Shown: positions 7,665 to 15,787 of the stretch, piece after piece
Layout: every line of letters begins with the position of its first letter
How positions within the stretch are numbered: the first letter of the stretch is position 1
Origin: Kineococcus rhizosphaerae
Lineage (GTDB): Bacteria > Actinomycetota > Actinomycetes > Actinomycetales > Kineococcaceae
Length of the DNA stretch: 64,000 nt
Direction: 5' to 3'
Assembly: GCF_003002055.1 (NCBI RefSeq)
Contig: NZ_PVZF01000011.1
Location: forward strand, 1-64,000
Notes under the pieces: generated by a model
The model's database searches: none
What the model was told of the DNA's origin: nothing
What the model saw: only the letters and a program-made list of their open reading frames with translations
Program-made: the position numbers and the translations under genes

Positions 7665-8828
7665 GTGCCGCGCGTGCTCTTCATACCCACCCGTGCGTGG
7701 CGCCGGGTCCTGGACCTCCCCGTCCTGGTCGCGGTGGTGACGACGGTCGTGGCCCTCGTCACCACCGCCGGCCGGTCCGGGACGGCGGCGCTGCCCGCCG
7801 TCCTCACCGGGGCGGGCGCCTCCGCCGGCCCGGCAGGTGCCGTCCTGCTCACGGTCAGCCTCCTGGTGGGCCTGCCCCACGGCGCGGTCGACCTGCTGCG
7901 GCCGGAGGTCCTCGCCCCCGGGGCCACGGCCCGCCACCGGCGCGCGGTCACGGCGGCCTACCTGGGCGGTGCGCTGGTCGTCGCCTGCTGCTGGCTGGTG
8001 AGCCCGTCGCCGACCCTGCTCGGCCTGCTGCTGCTGGCCGGGGTCCACTTCGCCGCCGCCGACGACGGCACCAGCCGCTGGAAGGCCGGGACCGGGCGTC
8101 CCTCCCCCTTCCGCGAGCGACTGCCCGGGCTCGTCGCCGCCGGGGGACTGCCGGTCGCCGTCCCCCTCGGTCTGCACGGCGAGGCCGTCCACGACGTGCT
8201 GGCGGGCCTGTCCGGCGGCCACGCCTCCGTGGTCGTCACGTGCGCCAGGGTCTGCGCCGTCCCCGTGCTCGCCGCCGCGGTCGCCGCGGTCGTCCTGACC
8301 CTGCGGCTCCGGCGGTGGTCGGCGGCGGTGGAGACGGCCGCCCTGGCCGGGCTGTTCGTGCTCGTCACCCCGCTGCTGGCCTTCGCCGTCTACTTCGGGC
8401 TCTGGCACTCCTGGCGCCAGGTGGCCCGCATGGTGGCCGTCGACGCCGCCCGCGACCGCGTCGCCCCGTCGGCGGCCCTGCGGGCGTTCTGCCGCACCGC
8501 CGCGCTGCCCACCGCGCTCACCGTCGCCGCCGGGACGGTGGCCGTGCTCGCCGGCGGGAACTCCGTGCTCGTCGTCGGCCTGGCGCTCGTGCTCTGCCTC
8601 ACCGTGCCCCACAGCGTCGTCGTGGCCCGCGCGGACGGGTCGCTGCGCCGGCCGCGACGGGCCGGGCACCGGCCGGACGGTGCGACGGGCCGGCGTCCGG
8701 CCCGGGTCACGGCCGGCCCCCCAGCAGGTCCGGCACCCGCACGCAGGCCTCCAGCGCCAGCGCGTGCACGAAACCCTGCGGCAGGTTCCCGCGCAGCTGG
8801 TGCTGCCCGGGGTCGAACTCCTCGCTGA
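7665..8828 (+). CDS. blh: Brp/Blh-type beta-carotene 15,15'-dioxygenase
   Basis: A polytopic membrane protein that cleaves beta-carotene to two retinals, the chromophore of the rhodopsin encoded just upstream. Conserved iron-ligand histidines of the family are visible: GLPHGAVD (H72), GVHFAAADD (H128), FGLWHSWRQ (H248) and TVPHSVVV (H316). Start choices are GTG 7644, 7665 or 7674; none has a strong ribosome site, consistent with coupling to the rhodopsin stop at 7638. The last about 65 residues are Pro/Ala/Arg-rich and overlap the 3' end of the opposite-strand GH15 gene by 122 bp. No carotenoid synthesis genes are in the window. Confidence 0.9.
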   Translation: MPRVLFIPTRAWRRVLDLPVLVAVVTTVVALVTTAGRSGTAALPAVLTGAGASAGPAGAVLLTVSLLVGLPHGAVDLLRPEVLAPGATARHRRAVTAAYLGGALVVACCWLVSPSPTLLGLLLLAGVHFAAADDGTSRWKAGTGRPSPFRERLPGLVAAGGLPVAVPLGLHGEAVHDVLAGLSGGHASVVVTCARVCAVPVLAAAVAAVVLTLRLRRWSAAVETAALAGLFVLVTPLLAFAVYFGLWHSWRQVARMVAVDAARDRVAPSAALRAFCRTAALPTALTVAAGTVAVLAGGNSVLVVGLALVLCLTVPHSVVVARADGSLRRPRRAGHRPDGATGRRPARVTAGPPAGPAPARRPPAPARARNPAAGSRAAGAARGRTPR

Positions 8829-10518
8829 ACAGCTGCGGCGGTCCGGCGGCGGCCAGCGCCTTCTCCAGCCGGGAGACGGCGCGCACGGTCTGCCCGAGCT
8901 GCGCCTCGGTCAGGGCGGTCCAGTAGGAGCACAGCAGGAACGCCCCCTCGGCCTCCGGCAGCGGGCGGGCGTCGTGGCGGAACCGGAACACGTAGCCGTC
9001 CAGGCTCAGCTCGGACTGCACGGCGGCCAGCGTGTCCAGCGTCCGCGGGTCGTCCACCGGCACGGCCCCGCGCAGCCCGGCCAGCAGCAGCGCCGCGTCG
9101 ACGCGCTCGTCGTCGGCGGCCCGCTGCCAACGACCGCTGGGGTGCAGCCCGGTGCGGGTCGCCTCGGCCAGCACCTGGTCGGCCAGCAGCAGCGTGGACG
9201 TGTCCCGGTGCCGCGCAGGCGCAGCGGACCGGGACGCCGCGGACCAGGCGCGCAACCCGGCGACGACGGCCAGTTTGCTGTGGGTCCACTGCCGGTCCTC
9301 CAGTTCCCAGATCCCGGCGTCCGGTTCCCGCCAGCGCTGCGCGATCGCGTCCACGGCGATCCGGGCGGCGCGTTCGCCGTCCTCGTCGAGCCGGTCCCGG
9401 CGGGCGGCGGCCGCGAAGACCTGCAGGGCCTCGCCGAACGCGTCGAGCTGGAACTGCGTGCGCACCTGGTTGCCCGTACCGGCGTCGGAGCCGGGGTACC
9501 CCGGCAGGTCCACGCGCCCCGGGCCGGGGACGGGGTCGCCGTCGGCGGTGTAGGCCGGGGCCAGGTGCGCGCCGTCGGCCAGCAACCGGGCGGTGAGGAA
9601 CCGGGTCGCGCTGTCCCCCAGCCGGTCGTCGCCCGCGGTGTAGGCGGCCACCCCCGCGTAGCACTGGTCCCGCACCCAGGCGTAGCGGTAGTCGTAGTCC
9701 TCGTGGGCGTCGGCCCGTTCGGGCAGGGACGTCGTGGCGGCGGCGACCATCGCCCCGGCCGCGCTCGTCAGGCCGTGCAGGACGGCGAGGCTGTGCCGGG
9801 CCTGCGGCGGGGACCAGGCCCCGTCGAGCGCGGGGACCCGGCCGGCCCACTCGGCCTCGGTCTCCTGCCAGCGCACGGGGGCGGGGACCGGCCGCGGCCA
9901 GTTCCGCGGGTCCCCCGGCCCGACCTCCAGCACGAGGTCGTGCTCCTGCCCCGCGTCGAGGTCCAGCACGGTCGTGAGCCCGGGGTACCGCCTGCTGCGG
10001 ACCGCGTCGGGGGCACCGGTCCAGCGCAGTCCGAGGTCACCGGTGCGCAGGGTCCACGTCCCGTCGTCCCCGCGGTGCTCGTCGCGCACGCCGTCCCGGT
10101 CGAAACCCGCCCGGGGGTCGAGGTCGACGACGACCCGGGCCCGGCCGCGCAGCACGCGGACCCGGCGCAGCAGCACGACCCGGTCGGGGTCGGCGGGCAG
10201 CGCGAGCGCGTCGCGGCACTCCACGACGGCCCCGTCGTCGCTCACCCACCGGTTGCGCCACACCAGGGACCCGGGTTCGTAGGACCCGCCCCAGGTGCAC
10301 CGCGCGGCGGGCGCGACCCGGTACCGGCTGCGGCCACCGAGCAGCGCCGAGAACACCGCCGGGTCCTCGAACCGCGGTGCGCACAGCCACGCGACGTCGC
10401 CGTGCGGGCCGACGAGCGCACCCCGCTCCCCGTCGGCCAGCAGCGCGAACTCGCGCAGGGTGTGCGCGACGGGGCCCGGGCGCGCCTCGTCGTCCTGCGC
10501 CGCTCCCGCCCCGCTCAC
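8707..10518 (-). CDS. Glycoside hydrolase family 15 protein
   Basis: About 603 residues with an N-terminal beta-rich domain and a C-terminal (alpha/alpha)6 barrel of the glucoamylase/trehalase-type GH15 family. Visible motifs are HEDYDYRYAWVRD, GIWELEDRQWTHSK with the likely general acid Glu, and FSEEFDPGQHQLRGNLPQGF with the likely base Glu. There is no signal peptide, so it probably acts in the cytoplasm on alpha-glucosides such as trehalose or malto-oligosaccharides; the substrate is not settled. GTG 10518 overlaps the upstream stop (GTGA), which argues against starting at 10542. Last gene of a three-gene operon with 10515-10856 and 10853-11908. Confidence 0.9.
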   Translation of the reverse strand: MSGAGAAQDDEARPGPVAHTLREFALLADGERGALVGPHGDVAWLCAPRFEDPAVFSALLGGRSRYRVAPAARCTWGGSYEPGSLVWRNRWVSDDGAVVECRDALALPADPDRVVLLRRVRVLRGRARVVVDLDPRAGFDRDGVRDEHRGDDGTWTLRTGDLGLRWTGAPDAVRSRRYPGLTTVLDLDAGQEHDLVLEVGPGDPRNWPRPVPAPVRWQETEAEWAGRVPALDGAWSPPQARHSLAVLHGLTSAAGAMVAAATTSLPERADAHEDYDYRYAWVRDQCYAGVAAYTAGDDRLGDSATRFLTARLLADGAHLAPAYTADGDPVPGPGRVDLPGYPGSDAGTGNQVRTQFQLDAFGEALQVFAAAARRDRLDEDGERAARIAVDAIAQRWREPDAGIWELEDRQWTHSKLAVVAGLRAWSAASRSAAPARHRDTSTLLLADQVLAEATRTGLHPSGRWQRAADDERVDAALLLAGLRGAVPVDDPRTLDTLAAVQSELSLDGYVFRFRHDARPLPEAEGAFLLCSYWTALTEAQLGQTVRAVSRLEKALAAAGPPQLFSEEFDPGQHQLRGNLPQGFVHALALEACVRVPDLLGGRP

Positions 10519-10856
10519 CGGTCGCTCCGGGCCGCGCACCACGTCGCGGTCCCCCAGCCGGTGGCGACCAGGGCGTCGAGCAGGGCGACGCGGCGGCGGG
10601 CGGGGTCCAGCCGCGCCAGCGCCAGCATCGACGCGCCGTGGGCGGCGTCACCGGCGGCCCCGGCGAGCAGGACCGTGCGGCGCGGGAACGCGCCCGTGAC
10701 CAGCGCCTGCGCGAGGTGGCGCGCACCCAGGACGCGGGCGACCGCCACGGCGCGGTCGTCGTCGGCGCCGGGTCCCCCGGCCCGGTGCAGCAACCGGTGC
10801 GGGACGGTCAGCAGCGCCGTCCCCCAGGCGGCGCGGGCCAGGGCGAGGGTGTTCAC
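10515..10856 (-). CDS. Small hydrophobic protein in the GH15 operon
   Basis: 113 residues, Ala/Leu-rich, with two or three weak hydrophobic segments (LARAAWGTALLTVPHRLLHR at the start, later TVLLAGAAGDAAHGASMLAL). No family recognised. It overlaps the SDR stop by 4 bp and the GH15 start by 4 bp, so the three genes are translationally coupled. A role linked to sugar or membrane metabolism is only guessed from context. Confidence 0.6.
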   Translation of the reverse strand: MNTLALARAAWGTALLTVPHRLLHRAGGPGADDDRAVAVARVLGARHLAQALVTGAFPRRTVLLAGAAGDAAHGASMLALARLDPARRRVALLDALVATGWGTATWCAARSDR

Positions 10857-11908
10857 CGACGCGCCCCCCGGGCCACGACCCCGGCCGCGAGCGCGACCGC
10901 GCCGACGGCGGCGCCCGCCAGCGCCCGGCGGTGACGCAGGGCCCAGACCTGCGGGCTCGACCGCCAGGAGCGGTCGTCGAACTCGCCGTGAGCGCCGTGG
11001 TCACCGGGGACGGGTTCCCACAGGTTGTCGCCGACCATCGTCGAGGCGTCCTGGTCGGTCTGCTGACCGGAGATCCCGCTGCGCGCCAGGTAGCGGTCCA
11101 GCAGGGGCGCCACGGTCCGGTTCCCCAGGATGGTCCCGACCGTGGGTTCACCCACCCAGGTGGTGCGGCGCGGGTTGTCCACGACGTCGGCGACGACGGC
11201 GGCGCAGGCCTCCGGCTGGTAGATGGGGGCCACGGGTTGCGGGTACTTGGGCAGCGTCGTGCGGACCCAGCCGAACTGCGTCGTGTTCATGCCCGGCATG
11301 TGGACCATCGAGACGTGGACGGCGCTGCCGGTGTGCAGGAGCTCGGTGATGACGCTCTCCGTGAAACCCACCATCGCGTGCTTGGACCCGCAGTACGCCG
11401 CCTGCAAGGGGATCCCGCGGAAGGCCAGCGCGGAACCCACCTGCACGACCCGTCCCCGGTCGCGGGGCACCATGCGGCGCAAGGCGGCGCGAGTGCCGTT
11501 GACGAAACCCAGGTAGGTCACCCGTGTGGCCCGTTCGAAGTCCTCCGGGGCGGTGTCCAGGAACGGGGCGAAGACGCTCGTCATCGCGTCGTTGACCCAC
11601 ACCTCGACCGGGCCGAGCAGTTCCTCCACCCGGTCGGCGGCCGCTTCGACCTGCTCGTGCTCGGAGACGTCACAGGGAACTCCCACCGCGCGCCGTCCGG
11701 CGGAGGCCACGTCCTGCACGGCACCCGCGAGCCCGTCGTGACCGCGGGCCAGCACGGCGACGTCCCAGCCCCGGTGGGCCAGGGTGCGCACGATCGCCCG
11801 GCCCAGCCCCGCCGAACCACCCGTCACGACCGCCACCCCTCTCCGGGACGGTGCCGCCTCGAGGGCGAGGAGTTCGTGACCGGTCGTGGGCGCCGCGGGT
11901 TTCGACAT
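10853..11908 (-). CDS. SDR family oxidoreductase with C-terminal membrane helix
   Basis: Classical short-chain dehydrogenase: TGGSAGLGRAI nucleotide-binding motif, CDVSE, and the YCGSKHA catalytic Tyr-x3-Lys. The usual NNAG is VNDAMTS. After the SDR fold there is an extension (about residues 235-351) ending in a hydrophobic stretch (ALAGAAVGAVALAAGVV), suggesting membrane tethering. ATG 11908 (MSKPAAPTTG) is chosen over 11962 because the fold begins soon after. First gene of the SDR-small protein-GH15 operon. Confidence 0.85.
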   Translation of the reverse strand: MSKPAAPTTGHELLALEAAPSRRGVAVVTGGSAGLGRAIVRTLAHRGWDVAVLARGHDGLAGAVQDVASAGRRAVGVPCDVSEHEQVEAAADRVEELLGPVEVWVNDAMTSVFAPFLDTAPEDFERATRVTYLGFVNGTRAALRRMVPRDRGRVVQVGSALAFRGIPLQAAYCGSKHAMVGFTESVITELLHTGSAVHVSMVHMPGMNTTQFGWVRTTLPKYPQPVAPIYQPEACAAVVADVVDNPRRTTWVGEPTVGTILGNRTVAPLLDRYLARSGISGQQTDQDASTMVGDNLWEPVPGDHGAHGEFDDRSWRSSPQVWALRHRRALAGAAVGAVALAAGVVARGARR

Positions 11909-12000
11909 GCCCGCAGCGTGACCCACCGCGCGGTCCACCGCAGGTCGGGACCGGCGTCTCACGGCAGTTTCCCAGGCGGGCGCGGTGCGGGCCGTGCCCC

Positions 12001-12006
12001 TACGGT
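12001..12006 (+). promoter_or_regulatory. -10 box TACGGT of a leaderless transcript
   Basis: TACGGT is followed by six bases and then the GTG at 12013. Transcription would start at the start codon. The same layout recurs at many genes in the window. Confidence 0.5.
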
Positions 12007-12012
12007 CGAGGG

Positions 12013-13272
12013 GTGACCCTGCGATCCGGTTCCGACCCCCGACGCCGCGGCGGCTGGCTGCCCGACCCCGAGAGCGTCGCCGCGTGGGTGGAGGACCTGC
12101 TCCGCAACGTCGCCGTCGCCGGGGACGACGTCCCGCGGCACCCGGCGATCCGCGCGTTCGAGGACCTGGTCCAGCGCGACGCCCTGGTGCGGATGCGGCT
12201 GGAACGCATGATCGCCGAGGTCCCGCAGGGGCCCGGCCACCCCGCGCGCCACCTGAACGACGTGCCCGAGATGCTGCGCCTGCTCAACGCGGTGCTCACC
12301 ACGGCCCCGGAGTTCAGCCCGGACTCGATGGTGATGACCCCGGTCCAGGCCGTCCTGGACCAGACGACCGCCACCCCGTCGGGTTTCGCGGCCTACCGCG
12401 ACCCGACCGTGAACGCCGCGCTCGGCGAGGTGCTGCGGGCGTGGTGCGAGCACCTGGACAGCCCCGCGTCGTTGTCGGTGCTCGACGACTCCGAGGCGGG
12501 GTGGATGTCGCAGGCCGCCGCCGAGGCCATCGGCATCGAGCAGTACCAGCACGACCCCGACGACGAGCACTGGGGTTTCACCTCCTGGAACGACTTCTTC
12601 ACCCGCCGCTTCCGCGAGGGCGAACGCCCCGTCGAGGCCCCCGACGACGACAAGGTCGTCGTCAGCGCCTGCGAGTCGACCCCGTACGCCCTGGTGCACG
12701 GGGTCCAGCGCCAGGACCGGTTCTGGCTCAAGACCCAGCCGTACTCCCTGCAGGACGTGTTCGCCGGCGACCCGGCCGTGGAGGAGTTCGTCGGCGGCAC
12801 CGTGTACCAGGCCTTCCTCAGCGCCACCGACTACCACCGCTGGCACGCCCCGGTCTCGGGGACCGTCGAACGGGCCTTCGTCGTCGGCGGCACCTACTTC
12901 TCCGACGCCGACACCGAGGGGGCCGACGCGGCCGTCCCGCAGGACTCCCAGGGGTACATGGCCCACGTCGCCGCCCGCGCCGTCATCCTGATCCGCGCCC
13001 ACGACCCCGTCCTCGGGCTCGTGGGGTTCGTGCCGGTGGGGATGGCCGACGTGTCCTCCTGCCTCATCGACGAGGCCGTCGTCCCCGGGGCGCGCGTCGA
13101 GAAGGGGGACGAACTGGGCCGCTTCTAGTTCGGCGGTTCCACCCACTGCCTGCTGTTCCGCCCCGGTGCGCTGGCCGACGTCGCCGTCCAGGCCCTGCCG
13201 GGCGGCCCGGCCACCGGGCTCGTCCACGTCCGCTCCCGGATCGCGACCGCCGCCGACCGACTGCCCGGGTAG
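12013..13272 (+). pseudogene. PsiD-like phosphatidylserine decarboxylase family gene with in-frame TAG
   Basis: Reads through as a 419-codon frame with one amber codon. The N-terminal part (about 30-190) resembles the domain that precedes the catalytic part in non-canonical decarboxylases such as fungal tryptophan decarboxylase PsiD. The catalytic part has SACESTPYALVHGV, FWLKTQPYSL and ATDYHRWHAPVSGTV. These enzymes self-cleave at a G-S bond to make a pyruvoyl cofactor. Here the motif is interrupted: KGDELGRF-TAG-FGGSTHCLLFRPG. The TAG (13126-13128, codon 372) lies four codons before the expected serine (codon 376), and the frame runs on intact to a TAG at 13270. Without readthrough the product cannot form its cofactor. 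Confidence 0.8.
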
Positions 13273-13279
13273 GCGGGTC

Positions 13280-13489
13280 CTACCCCTTCGGCAGCTCCTT
13301 GAGCCACTGCTCGACCTCGGCGAGGGTGAGCACGGGCCCGGCGGCGCCGAAGGCGATGCGCGCGTCCTTCTCCCCGGGTTTCCCGCTGGTCAGCAGGTAC
13401 CCGGGGTGGCGCTTGGTGGGGGCCTCCAGCGTCCAGCCCTTGCGCTTGGCCTCGCCGCGCAGCCTCGAGAACTCCTCCTCGTCGCTCAC
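13280..13489 (-). CDS. Small conserved-looking hypothetical protein
   Basis: 69 residues (VSDEEEFSRLRGEAKRKGWT...), charged, with no signal or membrane segment. The middle reads HPGYLLTSGKPGEKDARIAF and the C-terminus looks helical (TLAEVEQWLKELPKG). GTG 13489 overlaps the stop of the MerR gene (GTGA), so the two form one operon. No family recognised. Confidence 0.6.
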   Translation of the reverse strand: MSDEEEFSRLRGEAKRKGWTLEAPTKRHPGYLLTSGKPGEKDARIAFGAAGPVLTLAEVEQWLKELPKG

Positions 13490-13863
13490 GACGCCTCCGC
13501 CGCGCACACGGTGCGGTCCTGCTGGTAGGCCCGGCTGATGCGGATGACGTCGTCGAGCTTGTCGCGGGTCGCGGTGAGCTCGTCGAGCTGGGCCTGCACG
13601 CGGTCGCGCTCGGCGAGCAGGTCGGCGAGCATCGCGTCGGTCAGGACGCCGTGCTCCATGCAGGGCAGGATCCGCAGGACGGCCTTGCTGCCGAGCCCGG
13701 CGGCGTAGAGGTTCTGGATGAACTTGACGCGGTCGACGGCGGAGTCCGGGTAGTGCCGCTGGCCGCTGGGGCTGCGCTCGGCCGTGAGCAGGCCCTGTTC
13801 CTCGTAGTAGCGCAGGGCGCGGACGCTGACGCCCGAACCCTTCGCGACCTCACCGATGCGCAC
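13486..13863 (-). CDS. MerR family transcriptional regulator
   Basis: 125 residues. An N-terminal MerR helix-turn-helix (VRIGEVAKGSGVSVRALRYY, then EEQGLL and SGQRHYPDSAV) is followed by a dimer coiled coil (LLAERDRVQAQLDELTATRD) and a short tail. A single Cys occurs in LPCMEHG, not the four-Cys cluster of SoxR nor the pair of MerR, so the effector is unknown. GTG 13863 has GGGAGG about 6 nt upstream and is preferred to 13896. It is divergent from the SDR at 13920, whose promoter carries a MerR-like palindrome. Confidence 0.88.
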   Translation of the reverse strand: MRIGEVAKGSGVSVRALRYYEEQGLLTAERSPSGQRHYPDSAVDRVKFIQNLYAAGLGSKAVLRILPCMEHGVLTDAMLADLLAERDRVQAQLDELTATRDKLDDVIRISRAYQQDRTVCAAEAS

Positions 13864-13883
13864 TTCGTCCTCCCGAAGACTTG

Positions 13884-13903
13884 CCTCTGACGTCAACGTG
13901 AGG
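13884..13903 (+). promoter_or_regulatory. MerR-type operator/promoter of the SDR gene
   Basis: CCTCTGACGTCAACGTGAGG is an imperfect palindrome with CCTC/GAGG ends, like MerR-family boxes. It lies between a possible -35 (TTGCCT, 13881-13886) and a T-rich -10 region (TTTTAGC, 13904-13910). A long spacer of 17-19 bp is typical of promoters that MerR proteins untwist. Confidence 0.5.
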
Positions 13904-13919
13904 TTTTAGCGTACTCCGC

Positions 13920-14609
13920 ATGACCACTGCACTCGTCACCGGAGCCAACCGCGGCATCGGCCGCCACCTCGCCCTCGAACTGCTCGCCCGCGGCGCGACC
14001 GTCTACGCCGCCGCCCGCCGGCCCGACACCCTCGACCTGCCCGGCGCGAAGGCGATCGCCCTGGACATCACCGACCCCGCCGCGGTCGCCGCGGCCGCCG
14101 ACCTCGCCGGCGACGTCGACCTGCTCGTCAACAACGCCGGGATCTCCACCGGGGCCACCCTCCTGGGCGACCTCGACGGCGTGCGCGCCGAGATGGACGT
14201 GAACTTCTGGGGGACGCTGTCCATGGTCCGTGCCTTCGCCCCCGTCCTGGCCGCGAACGGCGGCGGCGCCGTCGTCAACGTGTCCTCGGCGCTGTCGTGG
14301 TTCGCCTACCCCGGCTCCGGCGCGTACGCCGTGTCGAAGGCCGCGAACTGGAACATGAGCAACGCCCTGCGCCTGGAACTGGCCGGGCAGCGGACGCAGG
14401 TGACCTCGGTGCACCTCGGCCTGGCCGACACCGACATGACCGCCGGGTTCGACGGGGACAAGCTGTCCCCGGCGGTCGTGGCGACGAGGGTCCTCGACGG
14501 TGTCGAGGCCGGTGACCTCGAGGTCGTCGTCGACGACTGGAGCGCCATGGTGAAGGCGTCGCTGGCGAAGGACCCGCGCGAGTTCTACGCGCAGTTCCTC
14601 ACCGCCTGA
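13920..14609 (+). CDS. SDR family NAD(P)-dependent oxidoreductase
   Basis: 229 residues, complete classical SDR: TGANRGIGRHLA, LDITD, LVNNAGIS, the catalytic Ser in NVSSALSW, and YAVSKAA with Tyr-x3-Lys. Substrate unknown. Divergent from the MerR regulator with about 56 bp between and therefore its probable target. The 3' end faces the SGNH hydrolase gene across a strong inverted repeat. Confidence 0.9.
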   Translation: MTTALVTGANRGIGRHLALELLARGATVYAAARRPDTLDLPGAKAIALDITDPAAVAAAADLAGDVDLLVNNAGISTGATLLGDLDGVRAEMDVNFWGTLSMVRAFAPVLAANGGGAVVNVSSALSWFAYPGSGAYAVSKAANWNMSNALRLELAGQRTQVTSVHLGLADTDMTAGFDGDKLSPAVVATRVLDGVEAGDLEVVVDDWSAMVKASLAKDPREFYAQFLTA

Positions 14610-14614
14610 CCACG

Positions 14615-14707
14615 GCGATCGAGGAACTCCGCACCGCGATCGAGGAACGCGCCGCGGCGATCGGGGAAGGGTTCGTCCTCGATCGCGGTGCGGAGTTCCT
14701 CGATCGC
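14615..14707. repeat. Perfect 32-bp inverted repeat between convergent genes
   Basis: Arms 14615-14646 and 14676-14707 are exactly complementary over 32 bp with a 29-nt loop. Each arm contains GCGATCGAGGAA twice in related form, and a third variant (GCGATCGGGGAA) lies in the loop. No T-run follows. Its place between two convergent stops (14609 and 14719) suggests a two-way transcription terminator or an mRNA-end stabiliser. Confidence 0.8.
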
Positions 14708-14718
14708 GGTGGGGTGGG

Positions 14719-15783
14719 TCAGCGCAGGTGGGGCGCGAGGTGAGGGGTGAAGCGTTCCGCCACCAGGCGGTGCCCGGCGGGGTCGAGGTGCAGCGCGTCC
14801 GGCAACGGGTGCGCGGCCTCGTCGGCGGCCCCGAACAGCTCCAGACCGTCGACGAGGAACAGGTTCGGGTCGTCCTCCTGCCGCTGCCGCACGACGCGGG
14901 CCAGTTCCTCGCGCAGCGCCGACAGGGTGAGTCGGCCGGGTTCGGCCGACCCCGTCGCGCGGAACCGGACCTCCCCGCGCGCCAGGGCGTCGAGGTCGAA
15001 CGCCCCCGGTCCGGGGGTCTGCTCGTGCAGCGCGCAGTACAACGGCGTGACCACGAGCAGCGGGGTGTCCGGGTGCCCCTCGCGCACGGTGTCGAGGAAA
15101 CCGTGGACGGCGGGGGTGAACGCCCGCAGGCGCATCGCGTCGGAGTTCACGACGTTGATGCCGAGTTCGAGGCTGACGACGTCGGCCGGTGCGTCCCGCA
15201 GCGCCCGGGCCGTCGAGGCGTCGAGCAGGCACCCGCCGCCGAGCCCCAGGTTCAGCAGCCGCGACCCCGGTGAGGACAGCGCGACCCACGTCGTGCTGGG
15301 ACTGGCCGCGTTCGACCCCTGGGACAGCGAACTGCCGTGGTGCAGCCACACCGGGCGGTCGTCGGCGACGGGTCCGGCGCGGCCGTCCACCCGGCAGGCG
15401 ACGAGTTCGGTCCGCTCGGCGTGCGGCAGCCAGACCTCGACGAGACCCTCGCGCGGGGGCAGGCCGTGGAACTCCACGCGGCCGTCGTCGGCCGTCGTCA
15501 GGGCGAGGAGTTCGCCGTCGACCCGCAGGTCGAACACCCCCGGTGGGCGCGGCGGAACGCCCGGGTGGCTCTGGCGGGTCGAGACGACGTCGAGCTCCAC
15601 GGAGGTCACGGCCCCCCGGAACGCGATCCGCACACCCGCCGGTTGCGCCTCGGAGGTCAGGAGCTGGGGGTCGGGGAACTGCCGGCGCGCCCAGGCCGGG
15701 AGCCGGTGCGGCAGGACGCCGCGCTCCGTCCGCTCCAGTTCCAGGGCACCGTGCACGAACTGCTCGGTGAGGGGGATCTCCAC
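14719..15783 (-). CDS. SGNH/GDSL hydrolase family protein
   Basis: 354 residues. An N-terminal beta-sandwich-like region (1-145) precedes an SGNH hydrolase domain. The nucleophile motif is HHGSSLSQG, the Gly block LNLGLGGGCLLD, the Asn block LGINVVNSD, and the late Asp-x2-His is DALHLDPAGH. Such enzymes are esterases or acyl hydrolases; the substrate is unknown and no signal peptide is seen. The TetR gene stops 5 nt upstream, so the two form an operon. Confidence 0.85.
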   Translation of the reverse strand: MEIPLTEQFVHGALELERTERGVLPHRLPAWARRQFPDPQLLTSEAQPAGVRIAFRGAVTSVELDVVSTRQSHPGVPPRPPGVFDLRVDGELLALTTADDGRVEFHGLPPREGLVEVWLPHAERTELVACRVDGRAGPVADDRPVWLHHGSSLSQGSNAASPSTTWVALSSPGSRLLNLGLGGGCLLDASTARALRDAPADVVSLELGINVVNSDAMRLRAFTPAVHGFLDTVREGHPDTPLLVVTPLYCALHEQTPGPGAFDLDALARGEVRFRATGSAEPGRLTLSALREELARVVRQRQEDDPNLFLVDGLELFGAADEAAHPLPDALHLDPAGHRLVAERFTPHLAPHLR

Positions 15784-15787
15784 GGGG

